Positions 8,409 through 16,813 of a stretch of DNA of 64,000 nt are shown here, one piece after another; the first letter of the stretch is position 1, and each line of letters starts with the position of its first letter. Source of the stretch: DATFVB01 sp963714035. Its GTDB lineage: Bacteria > Acidobacteriota > Thermoanaerobaculia > UBA5066 > DATFVB01. The stretch is taken from positions 3,100,001-3,164,000 of the forward strand of contig OY970224.1 of NCBI GenBank assembly GCA_963714035.1, read 5' to 3'. The notes under the pieces were generated by a model, which made no database searches, was not told the origin of the DNA, and was given only the letters and a program-made list of their open reading frames with translations. The position numbers and the translations under genes were made by a program.

Positions 8409-9335
8409 CTACAAAGCGATCGAGCCGGAAAGCTGAAGCGAGTATCCCTGGAACGTCGAACGGTTCGAGTACTCCTTCAGGTAGCGGAGGCTGACTCCCA
8501 CCTTCGGACCCGCGAAGAACGTGCTCACCGCGGGCCCGATCGCGTTGACCGCATACCGATCCCGAGAGGCCTCCGGAGAAACGACCGGGCCGGTTTTCGC
8601 GGTCGTCTGCCTCTGTTCGTAGCCGACGACGCCCAGCTGGACTCGGGCGCTGCCCGTCTGCCGGAACGAGCCCATGAGCGAGTAGTCGAGATCGAAGGTT
8701 TCTCCGGGATGGATCCCGGTGCCTTCCTGCGTCGTGTGGAATTCATACATTTCGAAGACGGAGACGGCGAACTGCTTTTCGCGTCCCGCGAAGTACGTTT
8801 GCCCGGAAGAGAGCGTGTGCGTCCAGTATCCGGAGCCGACGTTGTCGCTCGCGCCGGCCTCGAAACGGCCCGTGGGCGCGAGGAACCCGTACATGGCGCG
8901 CACGGCGAATCGATCCCCGCTCCAGCCGAGGATGACCGGCAGATAGTAGGAGTCGGCCAATCCGCCGCCGCCGCTGACCTGCCCCTCCACGTCGGAGGTG
9001 AGGCTGTTCTTTGCGACCGGGATGGTGGCCGACGCGGAGTACGTCGCTCCTCCGAGGACCGTGCCGGAGCTCACCCACGAAATCGAGTTCATGTCCATGA
9101 GCACGAAGTTTTCGCCGCGGACCGGCAGGGTATTGCCGTGGTCGTCCCGGGCGTGGTCGCGCGAGTAGTACAGGAGCTGGTTCGCGTAGGTGAAGCCGGC
9201 GCCGGGCAGAACGCCGGAATTGAGCGCGCTCATGCCGAGCGGATAGACGCCGCGGTTCTGGGCGTGCGCCCCCGCGGCGCCGGCAATGAGGACGGCGAAG
9301 AGAATCGCCCGCCGAGCGGGCCTTCCGCCGGTCAT
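8409..9335 (-). CDS. Outer-membrane beta-barrel protein, MetA-pathway-of-phenol-degradation/transporter-like
   Basis: The product is 308 aa. The ATG at 9335 overlaps the stop of the upstream gene (ATGA, 9332-9335); the longer frame is a shadow. A signal peptide (about 1-24, ending AGAHAQ) precedes alternating hydrophobic strands typical of an outer-membrane barrel (for example SYYLPVILGW, FAVRAMYGFLAPTGRF, VGVSLRYLKEY). The pattern resembles the 'MetA-pathway of phenol degradation' family of putative channels. In the operon it would give an uptake or export route through the outer membrane for a small, possibly aromatic compound. The substrate is inference only. Confidence 0.75.
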   Translation of the reverse strand: MTGGRPARRAILFAVLIAGAAGAHAQNRGVYPLGMSALNSGVLPGAGFTYANQLLYYSRDHARDDHGNTLPVRGENFVLMDMNSISWVSSGTVLGGATYSASATIPVAKNSLTSDVEGQVSGGGGLADSYYLPVILGWSGDRFAVRAMYGFLAPTGRFEAGASDNVGSGYWTHTLSSGQTYFAGREKQFAVSVFEMYEFHTTQEGTGIHPGETFDLDYSLMGSFRQTGSARVQLGVVGYEQRQTTAKTGPVVSPEASRDRYAVNAIGPAVSTFFAGPKVGVSLRYLKEYSNRSTFQGYSLQLSGSIAL

Positions 9336-10342
9336 CGGGTCGCGAGATTCGTCCAGAAGCGTTCCAGGCTTTCGTCGCCGCCGAAGAGCGTCGTGAAAAT
9401 CGTCGAGTCCGCGAGCAGGATGTCGCCCGCGCGGTCGCCGGCGGGAGGCATCCAGAGGAACATGTTGAATTCCCGGTTCCCTTCCTCGATGAACGGATGC
9501 GGCCGCGAGAGATCGACCGGCTGCCGGGCGAGAACCCGGATCGTCCGCGGATCGTCGGAGGTCACGGCGTAGTGCGGCAGGTGCATGTGGAACACGAACG
9601 TCTGGACGCCCGTGAGCCATCCGCGCTCGTCGAGATCTTTCGCGATCGTGAGCGGCACGGTCCGATTCGACCCGGCGACCGTGGCCGGCCGGAGGCCCCA
9701 TCGATTCTCGACCGGAACGCCGAGGCCTTTCATCAGCCCGCGCGTGTACCGGGTGAAGCGCTGCTGCCGGGGGACGAGCGGATCGCCGTGATGGGCGTAT
9801 TCCATCGCCCGCTGCGCGAGATCGGACGAGGCGCCCACGTCGTGATGCGGTCCGAGGACGAGGCAGGTTCCCTCGCGCCGGAGGAACCGCTGCAGAGCCT
9901 CGATCTCCTCGGGAAGAGGCTCCTCCTGCGCGACGAGGTGGTCCAGCCCGAAGATCATGAGCGTGTCGGTATCCGCCAGGATGCGGTCGTCGATCGGCAG
10001 GCGCTGTCCGGCCTGGTCGACGCGCTGGTAGACGGCGACCGGCTGCCCCGTGGCCTCGCCGACGACCGATTGAAAACTCAGGAGCGAGAGATGGAAGAGC
10101 TCGAGCGTTCCGGCGATCCCCTGGAGGAACATCGCGCCGGAGTAGTCGGGCTTTTCCCAGAGAGGCCACCCGACGCGCCGGACCTCCGTCATCGTCGAGA
10201 AGCGGTTGTCCATCTCCGTCAGATCGCGGTTGGCCTCGCCCGGGTAGCTCCAGGTCCAGTAGACGCTGAATCGCCGTTTTCCCGGCGTGAACTTGCGGGG
10301 AACGTGGCGCTGGTTGTAGGTCCGGCCGGTTTTCTCGGTCAT
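9332..10342 (-). CDS. Hypothetical protein of the DyP operon (GATase-like pattern possible)
   Basis: The product is 336 aa. The ATG at 10342 overlaps the flavoprotein stop (ATGA, 10339-10342). I do not recognise a family. It has no signal peptide. The middle part (about 135-175: DTLMIFGLDHL, then EEIEALQRFLRREGT and CLVLGPHHD) reads like the alpha/beta fold of glutamine-amidotransferase-like or DUF4159-type proteins, in which a prominent strand is followed by a helix over a 'bar'. The last third is rich in His, Phe and Pro (VFHMHLPHYAV). Conserved overlaps with both neighbours place it firmly in the operon. The role is unknown. Confidence 0.7.
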   Translation of the reverse strand: MTEKTGRTYNQRHVPRKFTPGKRRFSVYWTWSYPGEANRDLTEMDNRFSTMTEVRRVGWPLWEKPDYSGAMFLQGIAGTLELFHLSLLSFQSVVGEATGQPVAVYQRVDQAGQRLPIDDRILADTDTLMIFGLDHLVAQEEPLPEEIEALQRFLRREGTCLVLGPHHDVGASSDLAQRAMEYAHHGDPLVPRQQRFTRYTRGLMKGLGVPVENRWGLRPATVAGSNRTVPLTIAKDLDERGWLTGVQTFVFHMHLPHYAVTSDDPRTIRVLARQPVDLSRPHPFIEEGNREFNMFLWMPPAGDRAGDILLADSTIFTTLFGGDESLERFWTNLATR

Positions 10343-11748
10343 GGTTTTCCTCCCGTGGAGCGCGCGCCGGCGGCCAGGCGGCGAAGGCCGTCGAACGCGG
10401 CGTACTTGTACGCATAGCTGTACGTGGGCGTGTTGAAGGACATGTTCGCGATCGTGTTCATGGTTCCTCCGCAGCGGATGGCCATCTGCCCGATCCCGAT
10501 GATCTCGGAGGCGACGTCTCCGATGCAGTGAACGCCGATCAGCTTCCGGTCGGATTTCAGGAAGATCACCTTGAGGAGCCCGCCCCGTCCGGCGATGGCG
10601 CCCCGGGGAGTGAGACCGAGGTCCGCCCGGCCGATCTCGTAGTCGAGTCCGCGCTCCCGGCACTGTTCTTCCGTCAGTCCCGCGCCGGAGATCTCGGGCA
10701 TCCCGTAGATCGCCGAGACCGGGCTCGGATCGACCGTTCCCTCGAAGGGGATTCCGAACGCGTGGCAGACGGCGGCGCGTCCCTGCTCCATCGCGATCGA
10801 GGCGAGCGTGGGGCGGAGGACGTCGCCGGCGGCGTAGATCCCGGGCGCGGACGTGCGGAAGCTCGCGTCGACGACGATCCGTCCGCGGGCGTCGAGCTCG
10901 ACACCCGCCGCCTCGAGGTCGAGCCCCTCGGTGCCCGCCACACGGCCCGCCGCGAAGAGGAGCGTGTCGGGGCGCAGCGTCTCGCCCGACGAAAGCCGAA
11001 CCTCCAGCCGGTCGCCATCCGCCGAAACGCCCTCGACCGAGGAGCCGAGCCGGACCGCCACGCCCCAGCGGGCGAACAGGTCCTCCATCCGGGAGACGAC
11101 TTCGCCGTCCATCATGGACATCAGCCGCCGCCCGCGGTCGAGGAGCGTCACTTTCGCCCCGATCGCACGGCAGATCGTCGCGAACTCGACGCCGACCGGG
11201 CCGCCGCCGACGATCACGATGTCCTTCGGGGGCCGGCCCCTCTGCAGGATCGTGTCGGTGTCGCAGACTCCGGGGATGTCGAAGGAGACGTTCGGGGGCC
11301 GGAACGGCCGCGATCCGGTCGCGATCAGGACCATCTTCGCGCGAAGCGTTCGCTCGTTCCCGTTCGGCTCGGAGACGACCACGGATCCGTCGGCGTCGAG
11401 TCGGGCGGTGCCCGGAATGTAGTCGACGCCGTGCTCCGCGATGGTGTCGGCCGTCACCTTCTGCAGGAGCTCGCAGACCTGCTGCGTCCGGCGCCGGATG
11501 ATGTCGGTGGCGACTTCCGGCGGCGCCGCCATCCGGAGCCCGTAGACGTCCCCTTCGACGAATCCCGAGAGGTACAGTGCGGCCTCCCGAAGGGTCTTCG
11601 TCGGTGCTCCGCCCGTCGTCGTGACGGTGCCGCCCGGGCGGTTCCTCTCGACGATCGCCGAGCGATGGCCGAAGAACGATGCGAGCTCCGCGGCGCTCTC
11701 GCCCGCGGGGCCCGCCCCGATCGCGATCAGGTCATAGGAGTCGGTCAT
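10339..11748 (-). CDS. FAD/NAD(P)-dependent oxidoreductase, SthA-like, lacking redox-active cysteines
   Basis: The product is 469 aa; ATG at 11748. Domains follow class I pyridine-nucleotide disulfide oxidoreductases: FAD motif AIGAGPAGESAA (about 8-20), NAD(P) motif VIVGGGPVGVEFA (about 178-190), second FAD motif GIYAAGDVLRP (about 308-318), and a dimerisation domain (about 345-460). The segment GGTVTTTGGAPTKTLREA aligns with the active-site helix of SthA/lipoamide dehydrogenases, where the CxxxxC pair normally lies; here no Cys is present. This fits transhydrogenase-like NAD(P)H/quinone or acceptor reduction rather than disulfide chemistry. It lies 17 bp after the first gene of the DyP operon. 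Confidence 0.85.
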   Translation of the reverse strand: MTDSYDLIAIGAGPAGESAAELASFFGHRSAIVERNRPGGTVTTTGGAPTKTLREAALYLSGFVEGDVYGLRMAAPPEVATDIIRRRTQQVCELLQKVTADTIAEHGVDYIPGTARLDADGSVVVSEPNGNERTLRAKMVLIATGSRPFRPPNVSFDIPGVCDTDTILQRGRPPKDIVIVGGGPVGVEFATICRAIGAKVTLLDRGRRLMSMMDGEVVSRMEDLFARWGVAVRLGSSVEGVSADGDRLEVRLSSGETLRPDTLLFAAGRVAGTEGLDLEAAGVELDARGRIVVDASFRTSAPGIYAAGDVLRPTLASIAMEQGRAAVCHAFGIPFEGTVDPSPVSAIYGMPEISGAGLTEEQCRERGLDYEIGRADLGLTPRGAIAGRGGLLKVIFLKSDRKLIGVHCIGDVASEIIGIGQMAIRCGGTMNTIANMSFNTPTYSYAYKYAAFDGLRRLAAGARSTGGKP

Positions 11749-11765
11749 CGGGTTCGGCCGGCCGC

Positions 11766-12326
11766 CTATTGCATCTGATCGAGCATCTTGCCCAGTGCCG
11801 CCTTCACCCGCAACGCCTTCTTGATCTCGTCGGCCGTGACGTAGGGATACTCCCCGTACTCCATGAAGCTCGGCCGATGATGGTCGCGGACGAACTGGAT
11901 GAAGGCGGGAATGTTCGTCTTCCAGTCCTCCGGAAAACCCTCCAGGTTCTCGAAGACGGTGTTGAGACCGGCTTTCTGAAAGAGGGCGACGGCGTCGTCG
12001 GTGTACTTGTCGAAGTCGGTGTCGAAGATGCCCTGATACATGAAATAGGTGTCGGCGCCGATGTCGAACAGCACCCACTTCAGGTAGTGGAGCTTGAGCG
12101 GCGCGAGGAACCGGGGGTCCGCCTTCATCGCGTTTTCGACCGCGTCCGCGTAGGAACGCATCGCCGCCTCCCGTCCGGCCTTCATCTTGGCGATGATCGT
12201 GAAGCCATAGCACGCAGGCGTTCTCGGGAATACGGGACCGTAATTTCCTTTTTCGTGCGTGAAATACCCCTCCCTGGGGATCGCCATCGCCGACGGCCGC
12301 GTCCAGTCGTTCTTTTCGGAAGGCAT
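11766..12326 (-). CDS. Hypothetical cytosolic protein, first gene of the DyP operon
   Basis: The product is 186 aa with ATG at 12326 after AAAGGAGA, the strongest ribosome site of the operon, so this is probably its first gene. There is no signal peptide or membrane helix. The sequence has a ferredoxin-like alternation (FTIIAKMKAGREAAMRSYADAVE, YLKWVLFDIGADTYFMYQG, TDDAVALFQKAG), suggesting a dimeric alpha/beta-barrel fold like small heme or monooxygenase-type proteins. I cannot assign a family with confidence. Linkage to a DyP peroxidase and a flavoprotein hints at a redox role, by context only. Confidence 0.75.
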   Translation of the reverse strand: MPSEKNDWTRPSAMAIPREGYFTHEKGNYGPVFPRTPACYGFTIIAKMKAGREAAMRSYADAVENAMKADPRFLAPLKLHYLKWVLFDIGADTYFMYQGIFDTDFDKYTDDAVALFQKAGLNTVFENLEGFPEDWKTNIPAFIQFVRDHHRPSFMEYGEYPYVTADEIKKALRVKAALGKMLDQMQ

Positions 12327-12578
12327 GTCCGGTCTCCTTTCGAGCGTGTTTCACGGAAGTGAACATTTACGGCGAGCGCCGAATCGAGATCGGCGTTCGC
12401 CGCGGGATCGGACGCCTCTTGGCCGAGGCAGTCTCCCGATGGGAAGGATTGTCCGATTCGCCGCGTCGGACCGCCATTGGACCTTCGTCCCATGAGTCGC
12501 CGACGACACGCGGCCCGACTCGGTTCGCCGGCCCCTCGGGAGCGCCGTGTCGTAAGATGACGGCCGGAAATTCATCGA

Positions 12579-14513
12579 ATGCAAACGCGAGGAAGACCGC
12601 CGGCCGCTGGCCGGAACTTGCCGTGCGCGCTGCTCGTCGGCCTGCTGATGATCGTCGCGCGGTCAAGCGACGCTCAGCCCGTCAAACAGGTCCTCATGCT
12701 GCAGTCCCTGGACCGCGGCAACCTGGTTCTCGATCGCTTCGTCGGCGATTTCCGCGTCAACCTGGACGAGCGAGTCGGCAAACCCGTGAACGTCGTTCAG
12801 GTCGTCGTGGGGCCGACGGGGTTCGTCGGCGCGTCCGAACAGGCGCTCGTCGACTACATCCGATCCATGTATGTCGATCGGCCGCCGGACCTCATCGTGA
12901 CCGCGGGCGGTCCCGCGGCCGTATTCGCGCGCGAGCATCGGAGGGAGCTCTTTCCGGGGGACCCGCTCCTGTTCGCCTCGGTGGACCAGCGGTACCTCGG
13001 CGGCGCGCCGCTCCGCGAGAACGAGACGGCGGTCGCGGTCGCCGTCGATTTCTCTCGTCTGATCGGTGACATCCTGCGAGTGCTCCCCGAGACCCGGCAG
13101 GTCTTCATGGTGATCGGCTCCGGAAGCCTCGGCCGGTTCTGGCGGCGAGGGCTCCAGGCGGACTTCGCCCGATTTCGCGATCGCGTGACGTTCGTCTGGT
13201 CCGACGAAATGTCCCTCGATGAAATCCTGCGCCGCTGCGCGAGCCTTCCCCGACACTCGGCGATCGTCTACCTGGCCTTCGGGACGGACGCGCTGGGCGG
13301 AGCGTACGCGGACGAGCAGGTTCTCGCCGACCTTCACGCCAGGGCCAACGCCCCCCTGTTCGGAGCGCACTCGCCGCTGTTCGGGCACGGAATCGTCGGG
13401 GGATCGTTGATGTCCATCGGCGACCTTGCCCGCAACACGGCCGGCGTTGCCGGCCGAATCCTGAACGGCGAGCCGCCGGGAAGCATTGCCGTACCGCCGC
13501 AATCACCGGGCCGACCGATGTTCGACTGGCGCGAGCTGCAGCGGTGGCACATTCCCGAAAGCCGGTTGCCGCCCGGCAGCGTCGTGCAGTTTCGCGACCC
13601 CGGCCTCTGGGCGGAATACAAACGCTCCGTTCTGATCGCGGCGGGCCTTCTGATTCTCCAATTGCTCCTGATCGCGCGGCTCCTGTACGAACGCCGCGAA
13701 AGGCAACGCGCGGAGATCGACAGCCGCCGCAACCTGGCTCTCGCCGCCGACGCGAATCGACGAGAGACGATTTCTGCGCTGACGACTTCGATCGGGCATG
13801 AGCTCGGTCAGCCTCTCAGCTCGATCGCGCACAATGTCCGGGCGCTTCAGAGGATGGTCATGGCCGACCGACGGGCGCCCGACGCAACCGAGGAGATCCT
13901 GGCCGACATCCAGGCGGAGGCCTCTCTCGCCAAACAGATCATCGAGCGCCATCGGACGATGCTCCGCAGCCATCAGCTGCACAAAAAGTCGATCGACCTT
14001 CACTCCGTGATCGAGGAGAGCCTCGCGCTCGTCGCCCACGACCTGAGAACGCGGCAGATCGAAACGACCCTCGAGCGTCCTGCGACTCCCTGCGTCATCG
14101 AAGGAGATCCGGTGCTCCTGGCGCAGGTGCTCGTGAACCTGGTGAGGAACGCCATGGACGCGATGGCGGAGAAGCCGCCGTCGAGGCGTTCCATCGCGAT
14201 CCGAAGCGCGGTCACGAACGCCCACGTCGAAGTCTCCGTGTGCGACACCGGGACCGGGCTGTCGCCGGAAATCATCGGAACGCTGTTCACGCCCTTCGTG
14301 ACCACCAAACCGAACGGCCTGGGGGTAGGCCTGGTGATCGCCCAGAGGATCGTCGATGCTCACGGGGGCGCCATCGGCGCCCGCGGGAATCCCGACGGCG
14401 GAGCGACGTTCACCGTCACTCTGCCCCGCGGCGCAATACCCGGGCGCCTCCCCGAAAGCCTGCGCGGGGCCGACCATCCCGACGGCGCCCTGACGAATGC
14501 GGTCGAAGGATGA
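12579..14513 (+). CDS. Membrane histidine kinase with periplasmic ABC-substrate-binding-like sensor
   Basis: The product is 644 aa. An N-terminal signal (about 12-30) precedes a periplasmic domain (about 35-320) resembling the ABC_sub_bind fold (VKQVLMLQSLDRGN, DLIVTAGGPAAVFAREH, DILRVLPETRQVFMVIGSGS). One transmembrane helix lies at about 348-368. A HisKA-type dimerisation helix carries His407 in SIGHELGQPLSS, and a HATPase domain has the N box NLVRNAMDAM and the G boxes DTGTGLS and GLGVGLVIAQ. It is co-translated with the response regulator (ATGA overlap). It probably senses a small periplasmic solute. It is divergent from the DyP operon, with 252 bp between; whether it controls that operon is inference. 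Confidence 0.85.
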   Translation: MQTRGRPPAAGRNLPCALLVGLLMIVARSSDAQPVKQVLMLQSLDRGNLVLDRFVGDFRVNLDERVGKPVNVVQVVVGPTGFVGASEQALVDYIRSMYVDRPPDLIVTAGGPAAVFAREHRRELFPGDPLLFASVDQRYLGGAPLRENETAVAVAVDFSRLIGDILRVLPETRQVFMVIGSGSLGRFWRRGLQADFARFRDRVTFVWSDEMSLDEILRRCASLPRHSAIVYLAFGTDALGGAYADEQVLADLHARANAPLFGAHSPLFGHGIVGGSLMSIGDLARNTAGVAGRILNGEPPGSIAVPPQSPGRPMFDWRELQRWHIPESRLPPGSVVQFRDPGLWAEYKRSVLIAAGLLILQLLLIARLLYERRERQRAEIDSRRNLALAADANRRETISALTTSIGHELGQPLSSIAHNVRALQRMVMADRRAPDATEEILADIQAEASLAKQIIERHRTMLRSHQLHKKSIDLHSVIEESLALVAHDLRTRQIETTLERPATPCVIEGDPVLLAQVLVNLVRNAMDAMAEKPPSRRSIAIRSAVTNAHVEVSVCDTGTGLSPEIIGTLFTPFVTTKPNGLGVGLVIAQRIVDAHGGAIGARGNPDGGATFTVTLPRGAIPGRLPESLRGADHPDGALTNAVEG

Positions 14514-14890
14514 CGGCGCGAAGACTCCGCGTTCTGATCGTGGACGATCACCCCGGAATCGTGAAATCCGTCACCCGATTGCTGGCAGCCGACTGCGACA
14601 TCGTGGGCGGCGTCGCCGATGGCCGCGGGCTGATCGAAGCCGCGCGACGCCTCGAGCCCGACGTGATCGTGCTCGACGTGAACCTCCCGGACGTCGACGG
14701 ACTGCAGGCGTGTCGTCAGGTCAAGCAAGGCAACCCGGCGATGAAAGTCGTCGTGTTCACGGCCGCGGACGATCCTGGCGTCAGGCGACGGGCATTCGAG
14801 TCCGGAGCTTCCGCTTTCGTCAATAAACTCGCGTCCGACGGAGACCTGCTGTCGGCCGTGAGGGGCCTGGGAGGCGACGGGGCGACGTAG
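14510..14890 (+). CDS. Single-domain response regulator (REC only)
   Basis: The product is 126 aa. The ATG at 14510 overlaps the kinase stop (ATGA). The receiver residues are all visible: acidic pair D12/D13, phospho-acceptor D56 in VIVLDVNLP, switch T84 in VVFTAAD, and K106 in AFVNKLA. No output domain follows: the stop comes right after the receiver fold. It must therefore act through protein contact or phosphorelay, or lend phosphate to a separate DNA-binding partner. It is the cognate partner of the kinase just upstream. Confidence 0.88.
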   Translation: MTARRLRVLIVDDHPGIVKSVTRLLAADCDIVGGVADGRGLIEAARRLEPDVIVLDVNLPDVDGLQACRQVKQGNPAMKVVVFTAADDPGVRRRAFESGASAFVNKLASDGDLLSAVRGLGGDGAT

Positions 14891-14959
14891 CGAAACACGG
14901 CGCTGCCCGACAGGAACGACCTGCCGGCGGGCGAGGCGCTCCCGCCGTAACATGGGCTG

Positions 14960-15319
14960 ATGGGCATACCGGAACCGCCGTCGCTTCGTCCCCGTCTTCG
15001 CGTCGTCCGGGGAGAAGAGATCGTGCTCGGGCCCGGGAAGATCGACCTTCTCGAGGCCGTCGATCGCACGGGAAGTCTGCGCCTCGCGGCGGAAGAGCTC
15101 GGCATGTCGTACATGCGGGCGTGGAAGCTCGTCCAGATGATGAACCGGTGTTTCCGCGAGCCGCTCGTCGAGCTCTCCCGAGGAGGGCGAGGGCACGGAG
15201 GATCGTGTCTCACGGCCACGGGATCGGCGGTCGTCTCCCTGTATCGAGAGATGGAGCGGGCGAGTCGGACAGCCTGCTCCTCGTCCTGGACAAAGCTCCG
15301 CGCGCTCCTTCGTTCGTGA
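14960..15319 (+). CDS. modE: ModE-type N-terminal winged-helix molybdate regulator (DNA-binding domain only)
   Basis: The product is 119 aa. The core GKIDLLEAVDRTGSLRLAAEELGMSY followed by RAWKLVQMMN is the LysR/ModE winged-helix signature, and SRGGRGHGGSCLTATG is the wing. The molybdate-binding Mop domains of full-length ModE (about 260 aa) are missing, so this is the short stand-alone form that accompanies modABC in many bacteria. It lies 34 bp before the modA frame in the same direction. It presumably represses or tunes modABC, perhaps at the imperfect palindrome 15326-15349. How molybdate is sensed without Mop domains is not evident from the sequence. Confidence 0.82.
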   Translation: MGIPEPPSLRPRLRVVRGEEIVLGPGKIDLLEAVDRTGSLRLAAEELGMSYMRAWKLVQMMNRCFREPLVELSRGGRGHGGSCLTATGSAVVSLYREMERASRTACSSSWTKLRALLRS

Positions 15320-15325
15320 AGCGAC

Positions 15326-15349
15326 CGATATACTTGACGGAATATCTCG
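15326..15349. promoter_or_regulatory. Candidate ModE-box-like operator upstream of modA
   Basis: The 34-bp space between the modE-like gene and modA holds an AT-rich imperfect palindrome in otherwise GC-rich DNA: CGATATA at the left and ATATCTCG at the right. ModE boxes in other bacteria are CGNTATATA-type palindromes, so position and composition fit. The match is by eye only. Confidence 0.3.
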
Positions 15350-15371
15350 CGCTGTGCTCTGCTTCGGCGGG

Positions 15372-16136
15372 ATGCGGAATCGGACGACGCTCTTCGCGCG
15401 GATCGCGGCGTGCTCCCTGGCTCTGCTCGCTCCGAAGGTCTTCGCCGAAACGCTGACCGTGAGCGCCGCGGCGAGCCTGACCGACGCCGTCCAGGAGATC
15501 GGAAAGGCTTACGAGGCGAAGTCGGGGGTCGAGATCGAGTTCAATTTCGGAGCTTCGAACCAGCTCGCCCGCCAGATCGAAGAAGGCGCTCCCGTGGATC
15601 TTTTTCTCTCGGCCGACGAGGCCTCGGTCGAGCGGCTGGAGAAGAAAGGCCTCCTGGCCGCAGGGACGCGGAGCTCGATCCTGTCGAACGCGCTCGTGAT
15701 CGTCGTCGAGAAGAGATCCTCGCTTGCGGTCGCATCCCCCGAGGCGCTGGCGTCGGAGCCCGTCCATACGATCGCCCTCGCGGAACCGGACTCGGTCCCC
15801 GCGGGAATCTACGCGCGCGAGTACCTGCAGGGCCTCGGCCTCTGGGAAAGAGTCAAGGCGAAGGTCGTCCCGACCGAAAACGTTCGCGCCGCCCTCGCGG
15901 CGGTCGAGTCGGGCAATGCGGACGCGGCGATCGTGTATCGGACCGATGCCGGGATCTCCCATAGGGTCCGCATCGCTTACGAAGTTCCGACGGGATCCGG
16001 CCCACCGATCTCCTACGCCGCGGCGATGATGCGCGAGAGCCGGCATGCGAGCGCCGCCCGCCTGTTCCTCCGGTACCTCGAGTCGCCGCCCGCGTCCGCC
16101 GTCTTTCGCCGGTACGGCTTCCTGCCGAAGAGCTGA
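15372..16136 (+). CDS. modA: Molybdate ABC transporter, periplasmic binding protein
   Basis: The product is 254 aa from ATG 15372; an in-frame GTG at 15354 is an alternative. I prefer the ATG because it begins right at the signal peptide (MRNRTTLFARIAACSLALLAP, cleaved near VFA-ETL). The mature start LTVSAAASLTDAVQEI is the ModA hallmark (first oxyanion-binding Ser), followed by NFGASNQLARQIEEGAPVD and DLFLSADE. The late segment AAIVYRTDAG matches the second ligand lobe (usually VYxTDA). It binds molybdate or tungstate and passes it to ModB. It is first in the modABC operon and 8 bp upstream of modB. Confidence 0.92.
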   Translation: MRNRTTLFARIAACSLALLAPKVFAETLTVSAAASLTDAVQEIGKAYEAKSGVEIEFNFGASNQLARQIEEGAPVDLFLSADEASVERLEKKGLLAAGTRSSILSNALVIVVEKRSSLAVASPEALASEPVHTIALAEPDSVPAGIYAREYLQGLGLWERVKAKVVPTENVRAALAAVESGNADAAIVYRTDAGISHRVRIAYEVPTGSGPPISYAAAMMRESRHASAARLFLRYLESPPASAVFRRYGFLPKS

Positions 16137-16144
16137 CCGCCGGC

Positions 16145-16813
16145 ATGAGTGACGCCGCGATCGTTGCGTTCACGCTCCGCATGGCGGCGATCTCGATCGC
16201 CCTGTCGTTGCCCTTCGGCCTCGGGCTCGCGTGGTTGCTGGCACGGTATCGATGGCCGGGAAAAACCCTCGTGGAAACGCTCGTGACGCTGCCCCTGGTC
16301 CTGCCGCCGGTCGCGACCGGTTTGATCCTGCTGAAGCTCGCGGGACGCCGCGGAATCGGCGGAAAGCTCTTCCATCGGCTCTTCGGAATGGAAGTCGTCT
16401 TCACCTGGCGTGCGGTCGTCCTCGCCATGATGGTCATGTCTTTCCCGTTCCTCGTTCGACAGGCGCGGGTCGCGTTCGAGGAAGTGAATCCGCGCCTGCA
16501 GCAGATGGCCCGCTCGCTCGGGGCGAGCGAAGCGAGGGTCTTCTTCACGGTCACCCTTCCTCTGGCCGTCCGGGGAGTCGTGGGCGGGGTGGTCCTGGCG
16601 TTCGCCCGCGCGATCGGCGAGTTCGGGGCGACGATTCTCGTCGCGGGCAACATTCCCGGCCGGACCTCGACGGTATCGCTCGCGATCTACAGCGACATTC
16701 AGCTCGGGAGGGACGGCGCGGCCGCGCGCCTCGTCGGAATCGCGGCCGTCATCGCGTTCGTCGCCGTCTGGATCGGCGAGTCTCTCCTGGCGCGTCGGGG
16801 GAGGGCGAGATGA
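16145..16813 (+). CDS. modB: Molybdate ABC transporter, permease subunit
   Basis: The product is 222 aa with ATG at 16145, 8 bp after modA. Five or six transmembrane helices are visible. The EAA-type cytoplasmic loop (RSLGASEARVFFTVTLPLAVRG) and the ModB signature RAIGEFGATILVAGNIPG-RT are intact. It forms the inner-membrane channel for molybdate with two copies per complex and couples to ModC. Its stop overlaps the modC start (ATGA). Length is normal for the family. Confidence 0.92.
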   Translation: MSDAAIVAFTLRMAAISIALSLPFGLGLAWLLARYRWPGKTLVETLVTLPLVLPPVATGLILLKLAGRRGIGGKLFHRLFGMEVVFTWRAVVLAMMVMSFPFLVRQARVAFEEVNPRLQQMARSLGASEARVFFTVTLPLAVRGVVGGVVLAFARAIGEFGATILVAGNIPGRTSTVSLAIYSDIQLGRDGAAARLVGIAAVIAFVAVWIGESLLARRGRAR

